Assembly: GCA_004102785.1 (NCBI GenBank)
Contig: SCEJ01000028.1
Location: 1-40,827, forward strand
Direction of reading: 5' to 3'
Source: Muribaculaceae bacterium Isolate-013 (NCI)
GTDB taxonomy: Bacteria; Bacteroidota; Bacteroidia; Bacteroidales; Muribaculaceae
DNA length: 40,827 nucleotides
The notes beneath the pieces were generated by a model that was not told the DNA's origin, searched no databases, and saw only the letters and a program-made list of their open reading frames with translations. Shown here piece after piece: positions 1 through 8,308 of the stretch. A program made the position numbers and the translations under genes. Within the stretch, counting starts at the first letter, position 1. Each line of letters starts with the position of its first letter.

Positions 1-284
1 TGCCGGCAGACACTCCTTTCCTGGGTTCCATTGTGCGCCATCACTGGTCGATAGAAAGTATGCATTGGGGACTGGATGTAAATCTGCTGCAAGACAAGGT
101 GAAGCGCAAGTCGGCAAAGGCCGCCCGCAACCTTGACACAATCCAAAGAATGGTCTACTCTGTATTTTCTATATGGAAAGGGTTGCGCAAAAAGCGATCT
201 GACAAAAGAAAAGGCGTGGCAGAACTTATGCGCCATGTCTCGATGAGCTTTACCCGATTGATGCGGTTTCTTTACCAAAAATGA
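1..284 (+). CDS. ISAs1-family-like transposase, C-terminal fragment
   Basis: The reading frame is open from the window edge (first full codon at base 3, reading PADTPFLGSIVRHHWSIES) and stops at 284. The stretch RHHWSIESMHWGLDV followed by KSAKAARNLDTIQRM resembles the end of ISAs1-type DDE transposases, where HW.IEN.LHW.LDV and ARNL are conserved around the last catalytic acid. Only about 93 residues are present, so it is unclear whether the full element is intact. The first possible internal start (GTG at 33) is not a real start, because the conserved block continues upstream. No clear terminal inverted repeat was found after the stop. Family known by motif; activity unknown. Confidence 0.75.
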   Translation, partial: PADTPFLGSIVRHHWSIESMHWGLDVNLLQDKVKRKSAKAARNLDTIQRMVYSVFSIWKGLRKKRSDKRKGVAELMRHVSMSFTRLMRFLYQK

Positions 285-424
285 AAATAAATCTGATTTT
301 CAGAAAAAGATAACTACCTGAAATACAATCATGAAAATTTACCCGATTCTCAACAAACCGGGTAAGGGAAAATATGTCTTTATTTTTATCTTAAATGAAA
401 GAGCCGTGAGGGCGCGACACACAT

Positions 425-478
425 ATTCCGATAACACCTCCTCATGCCGTAGTCGGCATGAGGAGGTGTTATCGGAAT
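425..478. terminator. 25-bp perfect inverted repeat with 4-nt loop
   Basis: Left arm 425-449 and right arm 454-478 are exact reverse complements, with TAGT as loop. It sits between the convergent ends of the transposase and the glycosyltransferase gene, where a two-way terminator is expected. There is no T-run on either side and the stem is unusually long, so it could instead be a mobile palindrome or an IS-associated element. Confidence 0.6.
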
Positions 479-502
479 GGGAGCGCGACCGGAGGGGGGC
501 GC

Positions 503-1462
503 TCAGTCCCAGAGCACGTCGCGCACGGCATAACGGGGCCGGTGCTTGACTTCGTTGAATATCTTGCCGATATACTCCCCTACGATTCCGATCGAGATCA
601 ATATCAGCGAACCGAGAATCCATACGGACAGCATTATCGACGCCCATCCGGCACTAATATGGTCGGAGCAGAAATAGGAAATCAGCACATACACCGCCAC
701 AAGAAGTGCCGCCACAAGCAGAGTCATGCCGGTGAGAAAAATCCAGCGCATCGGGCGCGCCGAAAACGATGTGATGCCGTCAATGGAGAAACTCAGCATC
801 TTTGACAGCGGATACTTCGACTCACCGGCCACCCTGGGGTTACGTTCGTATCTCACAATGGCGTTATCCAGCCCTATCTGCGGGATGATGCCGCGCAGAA
901 AGAGATTGGACTCGCCGTATTGCGCCAGCATGCCGAGGGCGCGGTCGCTCATAAGGCGGTAGTCGGCGTGGTCATATACGGTCTCAAGCCCCATGGCCCG
1001 CTGGAACGAGTAGAAGGCGTGGGCTGTGGTGCGCTTGAAAGCCGTGTCGGTCTGCCTGCAAGAACGCACGCCGTAGACAATCTCTTTCCCTTTGTTGAAC
1101 TCCGTCACCATGTCGGCGATGGCCCGCGGGTCATCCTGGAGGTCGGCGTCGATCGATATTGCGGCATCGCATTTCCCCCTCACCTCCATAAGGCCGGCAA
1201 GGAGCACATACTGATGCCCGCGGTTGTGGGCCAGGGAGAGCCCCTTCACACGCTTGTCGGCGCGGTGGAACTCTTCTATCGTCTGCCATGTGTGGTCGCG
1301 GCTGCCGTCGTTGCAAAGCAACAGATAGCTTTCGGGCGAGGCGATGCCGCGCGCACTCATATCATCCAGAACTCCGAGTAGCTCCGGCACGGAATGAGGC
1401 AATGCCTCCTCTTCGTTATAGCAGGGCACCACAATGGCAATTACCGGTTTCCGTTCTTCCAT
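503..1462 (-). CDS. GtrB/DPM1-type family 2 glycosyltransferase
   Basis: Membrane-bound GT-A glycosyltransferase of about 319 residues, probably moving a sugar from a nucleotide donor to polyprenyl phosphate on the cytoplasmic face (role known for GtrB, ArnC and DPM1 relatives). Visible motifs are VVPCYNEE at the N-terminus, NDGSRDHT, the metal-binding SIDADLQDD, the acceptor-region FLRGIIPQIG and GESKYPLSKM, then two transmembrane helices near the C-terminus before a cytosolic tail. I prefer the ATG at 1462 (MEERKPVIAIV). A TTG at 1489 overlaps the proS stop and would add nine residues that look unlike the family. It follows proS closely and is probably co-transcribed. The sugar and the final acceptor cannot be told from the sequence. 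Confidence 0.88.
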   Translation of the reverse strand: MEERKPVIAIVVPCYNEEEALPHSVPELLGVLDDMSARGIASPESYLLLCNDGSRDHTWQTIEEFHRADKRVKGLSLAHNRGHQYVLLAGLMEVRGKCDAAISIDADLQDDPRAIADMVTEFNKGKEIVYGVRSCRQTDTAFKRTTAHAFYSFQRAMGLETVYDHADYRLMSDRALGMLAQYGESNLFLRGIIPQIGLDNAIVRYERNPRVAGESKYPLSKMLSFSIDGITSFSARPMRWIFLTGMTLLVAALLVAVYVLISYFCSDHISAGWASIMLSVWILGSLILISIGIVGEYIGKIFNEVKHRPRYAVRDVLWD

Positions 1463-1485
1463 AGCAGTCTGTACGCTTTCAAAAA

Positions 1486-2967
1486 TCAATAGTTGCGGGC
1501 GAAAATCACACGGCGGTGCGATGGCTTGCCGGTGAGCATATCCACGCCCTCTTCCTGAGGAGCGTCAACCGGTATGCAGCGGATTGTGGCCTTTGTCTCG
1601 GCCTTGATACGCTCCTCGGTCTCGGGAGTGCCGTCCCAGTGACACATCAGGAAACCGCCTTTTTCGATCTCCTCCTTGAACTGCTCGTAGGTGTCGACAT
1701 TGCGGGTCATCTCACGGCGGCGAGCAAGAGCCTTGTCGTAGATGTTTGTCTGAATCTCCTCGAGCAGATTGCGGATAAATCCGGCTATGCCTTCAAGAGG
1801 CTCGACCTGCTTCTCCAGAGTGTCGCGGCGCATAAGCTCCACGGTGCCGTTCTCGATATCGCGCGCTCCGATCGCCAGGCGCACAGGCACACCCTTGAGT
1901 TCGTAATCGGCGAACTTGAAGCCCGGGCGGCGGTTGTCGGCATCGTCATACTTCACGCGTATGCCGAGAGCCTTCAGCTCGTCGATGATCGGCTGCACTT
2001 TTTCGGAGATGGCACGGAGCTGCTCGTCGTTCTTGAATATCGGCACTATCACCACATGGATGGGTGCGATATGCGGCGGCAGAACAAGGCCGTTGTCGTC
2101 GGAATGGCACATTATCATAGCGCCCATCAGACGGGTGGACACGCCCCACGACGTAGCCCATACATACTCGGGCTTGTTATCCCGGTTTATGAAAGTCACA
2201 TCGAAAGCCTTGGCGAAGTTCTGACCCAGGAAATGGCTGGTGCCCGACTGGAGCGCCTTGCCGTCCTGCATCATCGCCTCTATGGTATAGGTGTCGATGG
2301 CTCCCGCGAAACGCTCGTTGGCGCTCTTGACGCCACGCACCACGGGCACTCCGAGATATTTCTCGGCGAAAGTGGCATAGACCTCCAGCATCTCCTTGGC
2401 TTTATCCTCCGCCTCCTGGCGTGTGGCATGGGCGGTATGCCCCTCCTGCCACAGGAATTCAGAGGTGCGCAGAAACATGCGGGTACGCATCTCCCAGCGC
2501 ATCACATTGGCCCACTGGTTGCAGAGGATAGGGAGGTCACGGTAGGAGGTGATCCAGTTGCGGTATGTGTTCCAGATGATGGTCTCGGAAGTCGGACGGA
2601 TGATAAGCTCCTCCTCCAGGCGCGCCTCCGGATCGACCACCACGCCGTTGCCGGCAGGGTCGTTTTTCAGACGGTAATGGGTCACAACAGCGCACTCCTT
2701 GGCGAAACCCTCCACATGCTCCGCTTCCTTGCAGAGGAATGATTTGGGGATGAGAAGAGGGAAATAGGCGTTCTGCACGCCCGTTTCCTTGAACATTCCG
2801 TCAAGAGTCTGCTGCATGCGCTCCCATATGGCATAACCGTAGGGCTTGATGATCATGCAGCCGCGCACAGGCGACTGCTCGGCAAGGTCGGCCTTGATTA
2901 CAAGGTCGTTGTACCACTGCGAGTAGTTGTCAGCTCGCTTGGTGAGGTCTTTGAGTTCTTTTGCCAT
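1486..2967 (-). CDS. proS: Prolyl-tRNA synthetase, archaeal/eukaryotic type
   Basis: Class II aminoacyl-tRNA synthetase charging tRNA-Pro. At 493 residues it is the short ProRS form without the editing insertion between motifs 2 and 3. Recognisable pieces are the N-terminal [13 protein letters not shown], motif 1 around [17 protein letters not shown], motif 2 with RPTSETIIW and [11 protein letters not shown], the binding segment [12 protein letters not shown], the anticodon-binding domain ([11 protein letters not shown]) and a C-terminal zinc-binding-like extension ending in VIFARNY. ATG at 2967 (MAKELKDLT) is chosen over a TTG at 2979. This ProRS type is usual in Bacteroidetes, so it is not evidence of recent transfer. 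Confidence 0.96.
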   Translation of the reverse strand: MAKELKDLTKRADNYSQWYNDLVIKADLAEQSPVRGCMIIKPYGYAIWERMQQTLDGMFKETGVQNAYFPLLIPKSFLCKEAEHVEGFAKECAVVTHYRLKNDPAGNGVVVDPEARLEEELIIRPTSETIIWNTYRNWITSYRDLPILCNQWANVMRWEMRTRMFLRTSEFLWQEGHTAHATRQEAEDKAKEMLEVYATFAEKYLGVPVVRGVKSANERFAGAIDTYTIEAMMQDGKALQSGTSHFLGQNFAKAFDVTFINRDNKPEYVWATSWGVSTRLMGAMIMCHSDDNGLVLPPHIAPIHVVIVPIFKNDEQLRAISEKVQPIIDELKALGIRVKYDDADNRRPGFKFADYELKGVPVRLAIGARDIENGTVELMRRDTLEKQVEPLEGIAGFIRNLLEEIQTNIYDKALARRREMTRNVDTYEQFKEEIEKGGFLMCHWDGTPETEERIKAETKATIRCIPVDAPQEEGVDMLTGKPSHRRVIFARNY

Positions 2968-3013
2968 GGCAAAAAACAATGATTTATCTGTTGGTTTTCG
3001 TTATAGATCTGTT

Positions 3014-3682
3014 TTATCTCCCGCTTTTGGCCTCGCTGACAAGCACCGGGCCAGGCACGATGAAAATCTCCACCCTGCGGTTGGCTCCGCGGCTGGCTAT
3101 GGAGGTGTTCGGTTTCAACGGCTCGGACGGCCCAAGGGGATACCCCATGAGATTCTCGGTCTGGGCCGCATGGGCGTCGAAATAGTCGTAGAGCGCCAGC
3201 ACGCGTTTCTCCGTCAGAGAATAAAGATACGGCTCGGAGCCGGTGTCGTCGGAGTGCACGGCAAGAATCACCTTGAACTTGCCCGGGGTCCGGAAATAAG
3301 GCAGAAAATGCTTAAGCTCATTGCCGGCCGACGGCATCAGAGTGGTGTCGTTGGGCAGGAAAAGGCGCCCGCAGGGCACAGTGGCCACCACGACCTCTCC
3401 CTGGCGCATTGTCTCGACGGTGTAGCCCAGCTTCTGGAGGGCCCTGGCCTCACGGAGCATATACTCCTTTATATAAGGCTTCTGCTTCTGGGGCACCTGC
3501 GGGAGCAAAAGGGTCTCCTCCATCGTCAGTTCGGCAAGCTCTTCCTGAAGCGCGACCGGGGTTGCGCCGGCATCCTGCGCCACAGCCGCAGGGGCACCTG
3601 AGAGCGAGACCGCCAGCATCAGCGCCCCGGCAATCACTCCGGTCCTGTTTAATCCTGTGTTTCGGTTGAACATATACGGCAT
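3014..3682 (-). CDS. OmpA-family C-terminal domain protein
   Basis: Exported protein of about 222 residues with a Sec signal (hydrophobic GVIAGALMLAVSLSG followed by AAVAQ). The second half is OmpA/MotB-like, with LFLPNDTTLMPSAGNELKHF, a central KVILAVHSDDTGS and the closing ASRGANRRVEIFIVP, where Asp and Arg normally hold peptidoglycan. A peptidoglycan-associated envelope role is therefore likely. Start: ATG at 3682 lies 4 nt after the TGA of the upstream acidic gene; an in-frame ATG at 3673 is also possible. The translational spacing suggests one transcript with the upstream gene. Confidence 0.85.
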   Translation of the reverse strand: MPYMFNRNTGLNRTGVIAGALMLAVSLSGAPAAVAQDAGATPVALQEELAELTMEETLLLPQVPQKQKPYIKEYMLREARALQKLGYTVETMRQGEVVVATVPCGRLFLPNDTTLMPSAGNELKHFLPYFRTPGKFKVILAVHSDDTGSEPYLYSLTEKRVLALYDYFDAHAAQTENLMGYPLGPSEPLKPNTSIASRGANRRVEIFIVPGPVLVSEAKSGR

Positions 3683-3686
3683 ATCA

Positions 3687-3992
3687 TCAGTCAAGGAGCG
3701 AATCCTCGTATTCAATTTCAGCTTTCACTATCAGAGGCACATCCTCGGCAAGCACGCAGGCGCCCTTATCCTTGCGGAGCATACGGCATACGTAATCAAC
3801 AAGATCCTGCTCGACATCCTCCTCCGGATCGTCATCCTCCTCAAGGTCGACGTCAAGCATGCCGTTCTCCTCGTAGAAATCCCATATCATATCCACGACA
3901 TTAAGAATCTCATCGGAATCATATGCGGGGCGGCCGGAAGACTCAAGGCTCCGGTTTATATATTCAACTACTCTGTTCTCGTCAAATTCCAT
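3687..3992 (-). CDS. Small acidic conserved-looking protein, function unknown
   Basis: 101 residues, strongly acidic, with a Glu/Asp cluster (DVDLEEDDDPEEDVEQDL) in the middle flanked by helical segments (NRVVEYINRSLESS and DLVDYVCRMLRKD). No signal peptide or membrane helix. It begins at an ATG at 3992 and ends 4 nt before the OmpA-like gene, so the two are probably co-translated. I do not recognise a named family. The length, codon use and tight spacing argue that it is a real gene. Confidence 0.7.
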   Translation of the reverse strand: MEFDENRVVEYINRSLESSGRPAYDSDEILNVVDMIWDFYEENGMLDVDLEEDDDPEEDVEQDLVDYVCRMLRKDKGACVLAEDVPLIVKAEIEYEDSLLD

Positions 3993-4042
3993 AATTATCC
4001 TCGGATAAATATTATGCGGTTGTATATGAATTAAAGGCAGAA

Positions 4043-4576
4043 TCAGTCAAGCAGCCCCTCCGGCAGCGACAGCGTGACGGTGCGCCTCTCCGGATCGACT
4101 TCCGATATGAATTCACCTGCGGCAGGCACAAGCATCTCCGTGCCGGCATCCGTCTCTATTATAAACAGACAATTGGCGGTGGAGGATTCCAGCGCGGCGA
4201 TTTTTCCGCCAAGACGGCCGTCGTCGGAGACAGCCCGGAAGCCCACAAGGTCGTCGACATAGAACCCTTCGCTGAAATCGGGGGCATCTACGGCCGCCTC
4301 CAGCTCATCCGCGGCAACATAGACCGTTTTGCCACACAGCGCCGAAGCCTCTTTTTCCGACTCCACGCCGTCAAGCATTATCAGATCGCTCTCTGCGCTT
4401 TTAGGGCGTGAGCTCTCTACAAAGAACGGCACCGGCAGGCCGTCCATCATCAGGAATATGCATCGCAGTTCCTCCCAGGGGGGCACATCACAGCCGAAGG
4501 TCACCACCATCTCGCCGCCGACGCCGTGCGTCTTGACGATGCGGCCTGCCGCGCGGAGATTATCTTCCTTTATCAT
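4043..4576 (-). CDS. rimM: Ribosome maturation factor RimM
   Basis: RimM helps mature the 30S subunit by binding ribosomal protein S19. The 177 residues show the RimM N-terminal barrel (AAGRIVKTHGVGGEMVV), the linker with LIMLDGVESEKEASALCGKTVYV, and the PRC-barrel half (EGFYVDDLVGFRAVSDDG followed by EMLVPAAGEFISEVDPERR). Length is normal for the family. It lies 11 nt downstream of the DUF4290 gene. In many Bacteroidetes murA sits between these two; here it is absent. Confidence 0.93.
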   Translation of the reverse strand: MIKEDNLRAAGRIVKTHGVGGEMVVTFGCDVPPWEELRCIFLMMDGLPVPFFVESSRPKSAESDLIMLDGVESEKEASALCGKTVYVAADELEAAVDAPDFSEGFYVDDLVGFRAVSDDGRLGGKIAALESSTANCLFIIETDAGTEMLVPAAGEFISEVDPERRTVTLSLPEGLLD

Positions 4577-4587
4577 GGTGCGGAGGC

Positions 4588-5178
4588 TCAGCGGCGTTTT
4601 TTCTTCTTCGACTTGGCCGACGCCACAGGGGCCGCCCTGAACTGATGCAGGCTCGTCTCCGCCGGATTAAGACGGATTTCCCCACGGGTCATGTCGGCCA
4701 GATCCTTGAATATACGGGCATCCTCCACGCCGTCGGGGTTGACGGCGAGCATCTGCTTCTTCATCTGGTTGGCGACAAGGAGTATCACCTCGTCGCGCTC
4801 CGGCCCCTGGGGCATCTGCCGCACTTTCTCCACCATCTGCTGCACAATCCGGCCGTAATGGCGCATACGCATCGGCGCCTGGGTGTAATCCACCCGCTCC
4901 GGACGGGAGGCGAGCTGCTCACGGGCAATCACCTCGCAGGGGAAATCCACGTCGAGGCGGAAATCGGACATTATCATTATATGGTCCCAGAGCTTATGGC
5001 TGTTGTCGGCCGAACGCAACTCGGGGAAAAGATTGGCCATGGCGCCAACTATCGCATGGGCGCAACGGGTGCGCTCCTCCCTATCCTCGATTGCAAGGCA
5101 ATGGTCGACCATTTTCTGTATGTTGCGGCCATATTCGGGGAGCACCAGGCGACGTTGCTGTGTATTATAAGTCAACAT
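4588..5178 (-). CDS. DUF4290 family protein
   Basis: 196 residues, soluble, mostly helical, with a basic C-terminus (SAKSKKKKRR). The opening MLTYNTQQRRLVLPEYGRNI and the core DHCLAIEDREERTRCAHAIV are typical of the Bacteroidetes-specific DUF4290 family, whose biochemical role is not established. It is first in a short operon with rimM, which hints at a link with translation or ribosome assembly, but that is inference from position only. ATG start at 5178. Confidence 0.88.
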   Translation of the reverse strand: MLTYNTQQRRLVLPEYGRNIQKMVDHCLAIEDREERTRCAHAIVGAMANLFPELRSADNSHKLWDHIMIMSDFRLDVDFPCEVIAREQLASRPERVDYTQAPMRMRHYGRIVQQMVEKVRQMPQGPERDEVILLVANQMKKQMLAVNPDGVEDARIFKDLADMTRGEIRLNPAETSLHQFRAAPVASAKSKKKKRR

Positions 5179-5318
5179 TGGTTCTCTCTTATAAAATATC
5201 TCACAAATTTACGCCAAATTTCCCAAACTTCAAAATCCGGCTTGACAAAGCGGCAAAACACCGCGGCGGGGACGCATGGCCTGACACCACACGCCCCCGC
5301 GCCACACATCCGGCGCCG

Positions 5319-6551
5319 TTACCGGTCGCCGTCGACATCAAAGCCGGCGGCACGCACCGCCCGGACCACCGCCTCGGCGTCGTGGCGCCCCTGCACCCTG
5401 GCCACGCCGGTCGACAGGCTTACATCGACCCCGGTCACCCCCTCCACTTCGCCGATGGCGCGGGCCACCGCGCCCTGGCAATGGGGGCAGTTCATTCCGG
5501 TCACATGATATTCAGCCGCGACGCCGCCCCGGAGATTTCTGCCTCTGGCGAAAAACCGCCTCACCAGCGACGCCGCCAGCAGCAGCGCCATAACCACCGA
5601 GCAGACCCATGTGAACACTCCGGCGCCGGCGCCATGCGCGCATCCGCCATGCCTGACGGCCACATCGAACCATACCGGAGGCAGCAGATAATCCACGGCC
5701 AGCCCGAAGGCCATCGCCCCGGCCACAATCGACACCAAATACACCACGGCAGCCTTGCGCCCCATCTCGCGGCTGATGAGCGCGAACGACGCGAAATTAG
5801 CCGCAGGGCCGGCCATAAGCAGCACAAGGGCGGTGCCCGGCGAAAGCCCCTTTAGCATCAGCGACAGCGCAATAGGGATGGAGCCGGTGGCGCACACATA
5901 CATCGGCACCGCAATCAGCACCACAAGCAGCATCGAAAGCAGCGGTGCATCCCCCAGCGATGAGAAGAAATCGGCAGGAACATATACCGTTATCAGAGCG
6001 GCGACAACAAGTCCCGCCACAAGCCACACCCCAATAGAGTCGACTAGATCGACAAATCCATAACGCAATGCACCGGCCAGCCGGCCGGCAAACGTTCGCG
6101 AAGCCCCGGCTTCAGCCGGAGCCGCCACGCAGACCTTCGCCTGCGCGGCAGGCTTTTCGGTAGCACCGACCGCACGGCCTCCGACAAGAGCCGTGACAAG
6201 AGCCGCAACCGGACGGATCACCGCGAACGCCGGCCCCAGCAGCGACCACGTGGCAGCGATGCTGTCGACCCCGGTCTGCGGAGTGGCTATCAGAAACGAT
6301 GTGGAGGCCGCTCTGGAGGCGCCCCCGCGACGCATGGCCACAGCCGCCGGAAGCACACCGCACGAGCACAGAGGCAGAGGCACCCCCACGGCCGCAGCCT
6401 TTGCCACGGCGCCCCAGCCACGCCCTGAAAGATGCCGGGCAAAAATATCCGCAGGGACAAACGAATGTATCAGCCCCGCTATAATAAACCCGAGCAGAAT
6501 GTAGGGAGACATCTCGCCGAGCATAAAAAGCAATGAGTTCAGAATTTCCAT
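5319..6551 (-). CDS. SO_0444-type Cu/Zn efflux permease with fused HMA domain
   Basis: Polytopic inner-membrane permease of 410 residues, of the ArsP/DUF318-like group thought to export heavy-metal ions. Seen: the N-terminal helix MSPYILLGFIIAGLIHSF, the conserved PLPLCSCGVLPAA with the Cys pair, ATPQTGVDSI, a second permease half (FVDLVDSIGVWLVAGLVV and AGPAANFASF), and a His/Cys-rich loop (RHGGCAHGAG). The last roughly 70 residues are a heavy-metal-associated ferredoxin-like domain with the metal-binding GMNCPHC. It is divergent from a Fur-family gene, which fits metal-responsive control. Its transcript probably begins near 6715 and carries a structured leader of about 165 nt. Confidence 0.9.
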   Translation of the reverse strand: MEILNSLLFMLGEMSPYILLGFIIAGLIHSFVPADIFARHLSGRGWGAVAKAAAVGVPLPLCSCGVLPAAVAMRRGGASRAASTSFLIATPQTGVDSIAATWSLLGPAFAVIRPVAALVTALVGGRAVGATEKPAAQAKVCVAAPAEAGASRTFAGRLAGALRYGFVDLVDSIGVWLVAGLVVAALITVYVPADFFSSLGDAPLLSMLLVVLIAVPMYVCATGSIPIALSLMLKGLSPGTALVLLMAGPAANFASFALISREMGRKAAVVYLVSIVAGAMAFGLAVDYLLPPVWFDVAVRHGGCAHGAGAGVFTWVCSVVMALLLAASLVRRFFARGRNLRGGVAAEYHVTGMNCPHCQGAVARAIGEVEGVTGVDVSLSTGVARVQGRHDAEAVVRAVRAAGFDVDGDR

Positions 6552-6715
6552 ATTTAGAGGTTGTTTAAAAATAAATGTGAATACCCGGCCGAAAAGTTCG
6601 AGGCAGCTTTCGCTCTGAAGCGAAGGAGCTGAGCCCGGCTATGTGACTGAGCTGAAGAGTGAAAGATGCCCGAAATTTTCGGTCTGTGACTGTCTGTTGA
6701 AAGCAGTTTGTTTTG
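6552..6715 (-). other. Structured leader or dispersed repeat upstream of the metal permease
   Basis: The stretch between the permease ATG and its likely promoter holds nested inverted repeats. CAGCT (6604-6608) plus TTCGCT (6609-6614) pairs across the loop CTGA with AGCGAA (6619-6624) and AGCTG (6627-6631). A CCGAAA/TTTCGG near-palindrome lies at about 6672-6684, and GTGACTG is repeated at 6642 and 6686. Short ORFs here lack coding character. It may be a cis-acting leader RNA or a copy of an interspersed repeat; the sequence alone does not decide. Confidence 0.45.
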
Positions 6716-6720
6716 TTTTG

Positions 6721-6728
6721 CAAAAGTA
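6721..6728 (-). promoter_or_regulatory. Promoter -7 box of the metal permease
   Basis: On the minus strand TACTTTTG matches the Bacteroidetes -7 consensus TAnnTTTG. No good -33 TTTG lies at 19-21 nt; a TTGC is only 13 nt away. Activator or Fur-type control is possible. Confidence 0.45.
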
Positions 6729-6804
6729 CACATAAAATGTTGCAACCCGGTGGCAATCCACATCGGCCCCACATATATCATAGTGCCACATCCGGCAAAA
6801 TCAC

Positions 6805-6812
6805 TACCTTTG
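6805..6812 (+). promoter_or_regulatory. Promoter -7 box of the Fur-family gene
   Basis: TACCTTTG fits TAnnTTTG and lies 47 nt before the ATG at 6860. The -33 box is weak. It is back to back with the permease promoter, so one operator could control both. Confidence 0.45.
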
Positions 6813-6859
6813 CACCACAAACCGCACCACAGACAAATATCAACCCACAGCATACGCAT

Positions 6860-7285
6860 ATGACCCCTGCACCCGAAAACATCGAAGACATCATGGAAAA
6901 GGCCGGCGTTAAGCCGACCGCGAACCGCATACTTGTGCTTCGCGCCCTCATATCATCCGACAGCCCCCGCAGCCTCGCCGACCTGGAGGAGCAACTCCAG
7001 ACTCTCGACAAATCAAGCATACACCGCGTGCTCAATCTGTTCTCCGCGCACCACATCGTACACGCCATAGAGGACGGCCGTGGCATCGTGAAATTCGAGC
7101 TGTGCCCCGGAGGCGATACCCACGGTACGCCCGGCCACATGCATGTACACTTCTACTGCGAGAGCTGCCACAAAGTCTACTGCTTCGACCACCTGCCGGT
7201 GCCTCCGGTGCCACTGCCCGACGGATTTGACGCACACTCGGTCAACTATATGCTCAAGGGCTACTGCCCCGACTGCCGCAAGTAA
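6860..7285 (+). CDS. Fur-family (Zur/PerR-like) metalloregulator
   Basis: 141-residue transcriptional repressor. The N-terminal winged helix is seen in KPTANRILVLRALISS and KSSIHRVLNLFSAHHIVHAIED. The dimerisation half holds the metal-site histidines HMHVHFYC and the structural zinc site Cys100/Cys103 (CESC) with Cys136/Cys139 (CPDC). Start at ATG 6860, just downstream of a TACCTTTG box; a longer in-frame reading from 6713 runs through the promoter and is rejected. Being divergent from a Cu/Zn exporter suggests zinc or copper homeostasis, but the inducing metal cannot be read from the sequence. Confidence 0.9.
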   Translation: MTPAPENIEDIMEKAGVKPTANRILVLRALISSDSPRSLADLEEQLQTLDKSSIHRVLNLFSAHHIVHAIEDGRGIVKFELCPGGDTHGTPGHMHVHFYCESCHKVYCFDHLPVPPVPLPDGFDAHSVNYMLKGYCPDCRK

Positions 7286-8143
7286 GGGCCCGCGCCTGCC
7301 GCCAGAAAACAAGTATGCGATGAAGGAGAAACAGTTCCGTTTTTTAGACCGATGGCGACGCACACGCCAACAACGGCCGTAACGACACATAAAGTACGTT
7401 ATAATAACCGTTTAAATGTTAAAAACGACATTTAACACAACTATGCAAGCCTTTATGGTTGTTATATTTTCAAAGAGCCGGAGGGCCACGCAGAATATCC
7501 CAAGGATTTAGTATTGAAAACATAAACACGAGATAAAGCAGACACACAGCCTTCCGCATCCGCAAAGGCCGCAAATCTATATTTACATAACCGAATCCAA
7601 TATATCCGCGTCAATTTACCTTCTCGAATTATTATTTACATCGGCAAACCGAAACAACATTTAACATTAGCTTGCTGATGCAAAGCAAAATTCGCACACA
7701 CAAATTCACATCTAAAACCGGAGGCAACACAGGTTTACTACTGCAAGTTTACACTCCCGACACCAGACAACAGCCCCAACCACCATTCTCTTTACAAACC
7801 GACCGTGGCAAAATTTGCAAACCACACAGCCCATTCAACACCGAATCACATCGATTAAAATGCAACTTTACCCCGTAAATATATATTAACACATTTTAAA
7901 TATACATATAAATCATTGAGAATCATACTTACTAAGCTCGTAACATAAAGCTATGCACGAAGTTCGCATACCAATCTTCACGCAAACACTGCCAGCCAGC
8001 GCTTATATCACAGTATATACACCTCATAATCATAACCATTAACACACAAACATAAACCATCACACGAAAGCAACAGAACGCCATAGATTAACATCCCCGA
8101 ACCTCCAATTACAGACAACCATATATCAAGCTTCTTGTTTTTG
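7286..8143. other. AT-rich non-coding stretch
   Basis: About 860 nt without a convincing gene. It contains an 8-bp stem (TTAAATGT at 7412-7419 with ACATTTAA at 7428-7435) and many short A/T tracts and CACAC runs. A 68-codon ORF at 7672-7878 has composition like translated intergenic DNA. I see no tRNA-like cloverleaf. An unrecognised small RNA is possible. Confidence 0.5.
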
Positions 8144-8289
8144 TTTGCGAATTCACATTTGATGTTAATAATTTACAAACACAAGCCACACCCCAACAAA
8201 ACCACTACATTTGCAAATTCACGCGATTTGCATTTTCACACCATAAAATTTGCATTATTGAAGAATAGTAATTACATTTGCACATTCAT
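8144..8289 (+). repeat. Three TTTGC-type boxes at 66-67 bp spacing before the XRE gene
   Basis: TTTGCGAATTCAC (8144-8156), TTTGCAAATTCAC (8210-8222) and TTTGCACATTCAT (8277-8289) start 66 and 67 bp apart. The last two each follow TACA, so each also forms a TACATTTG -7 box. The first contains TGCGAATTCACA, a near-palindrome. They may be autoregulatory operator sites or duplicated promoters. Confidence 0.5.
8249..8280 (+). promoter_or_regulatory. Bacteroidetes promoter of the XRE gene
   Basis: TTTG at 8249-8252, a 20-nt spacer, then TACATTTG at 8273-8280 is a full match to the sigma-ABfr consensus. Transcription would start near 8286, about 23 nt before the ATG at 8309, which supports that start. 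A second TACATTTG at 8206-8213 lacks a clear -33 box. Confidence 0.75.
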
Positions 8290-8308
8290 AAATACAAACC
8301 CGATAGCC

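Noticed and set aside
1516-2742. 408-residue ORF opposite proS
   Set aside because: Antisense shadow of a well-conserved gene; long because of the codon bias of proS.
1486-2967. proS acquired from archaea
   Set aside because: The archaeal/eukaryotic-like short ProRS is the usual form in Bacteroidetes, so there is no sign of recent transfer.
6554-6859. 101- and 69-residue ORFs between permease and Fur gene
   Set aside because: They run across the likely promoter and structured leader and show no protein family features.
7672-7878. 68-residue ORF in the AT-rich gap
   Set aside because: Composition is that of translated intergenic DNA, with no domain, promoter or conserved-looking motif.
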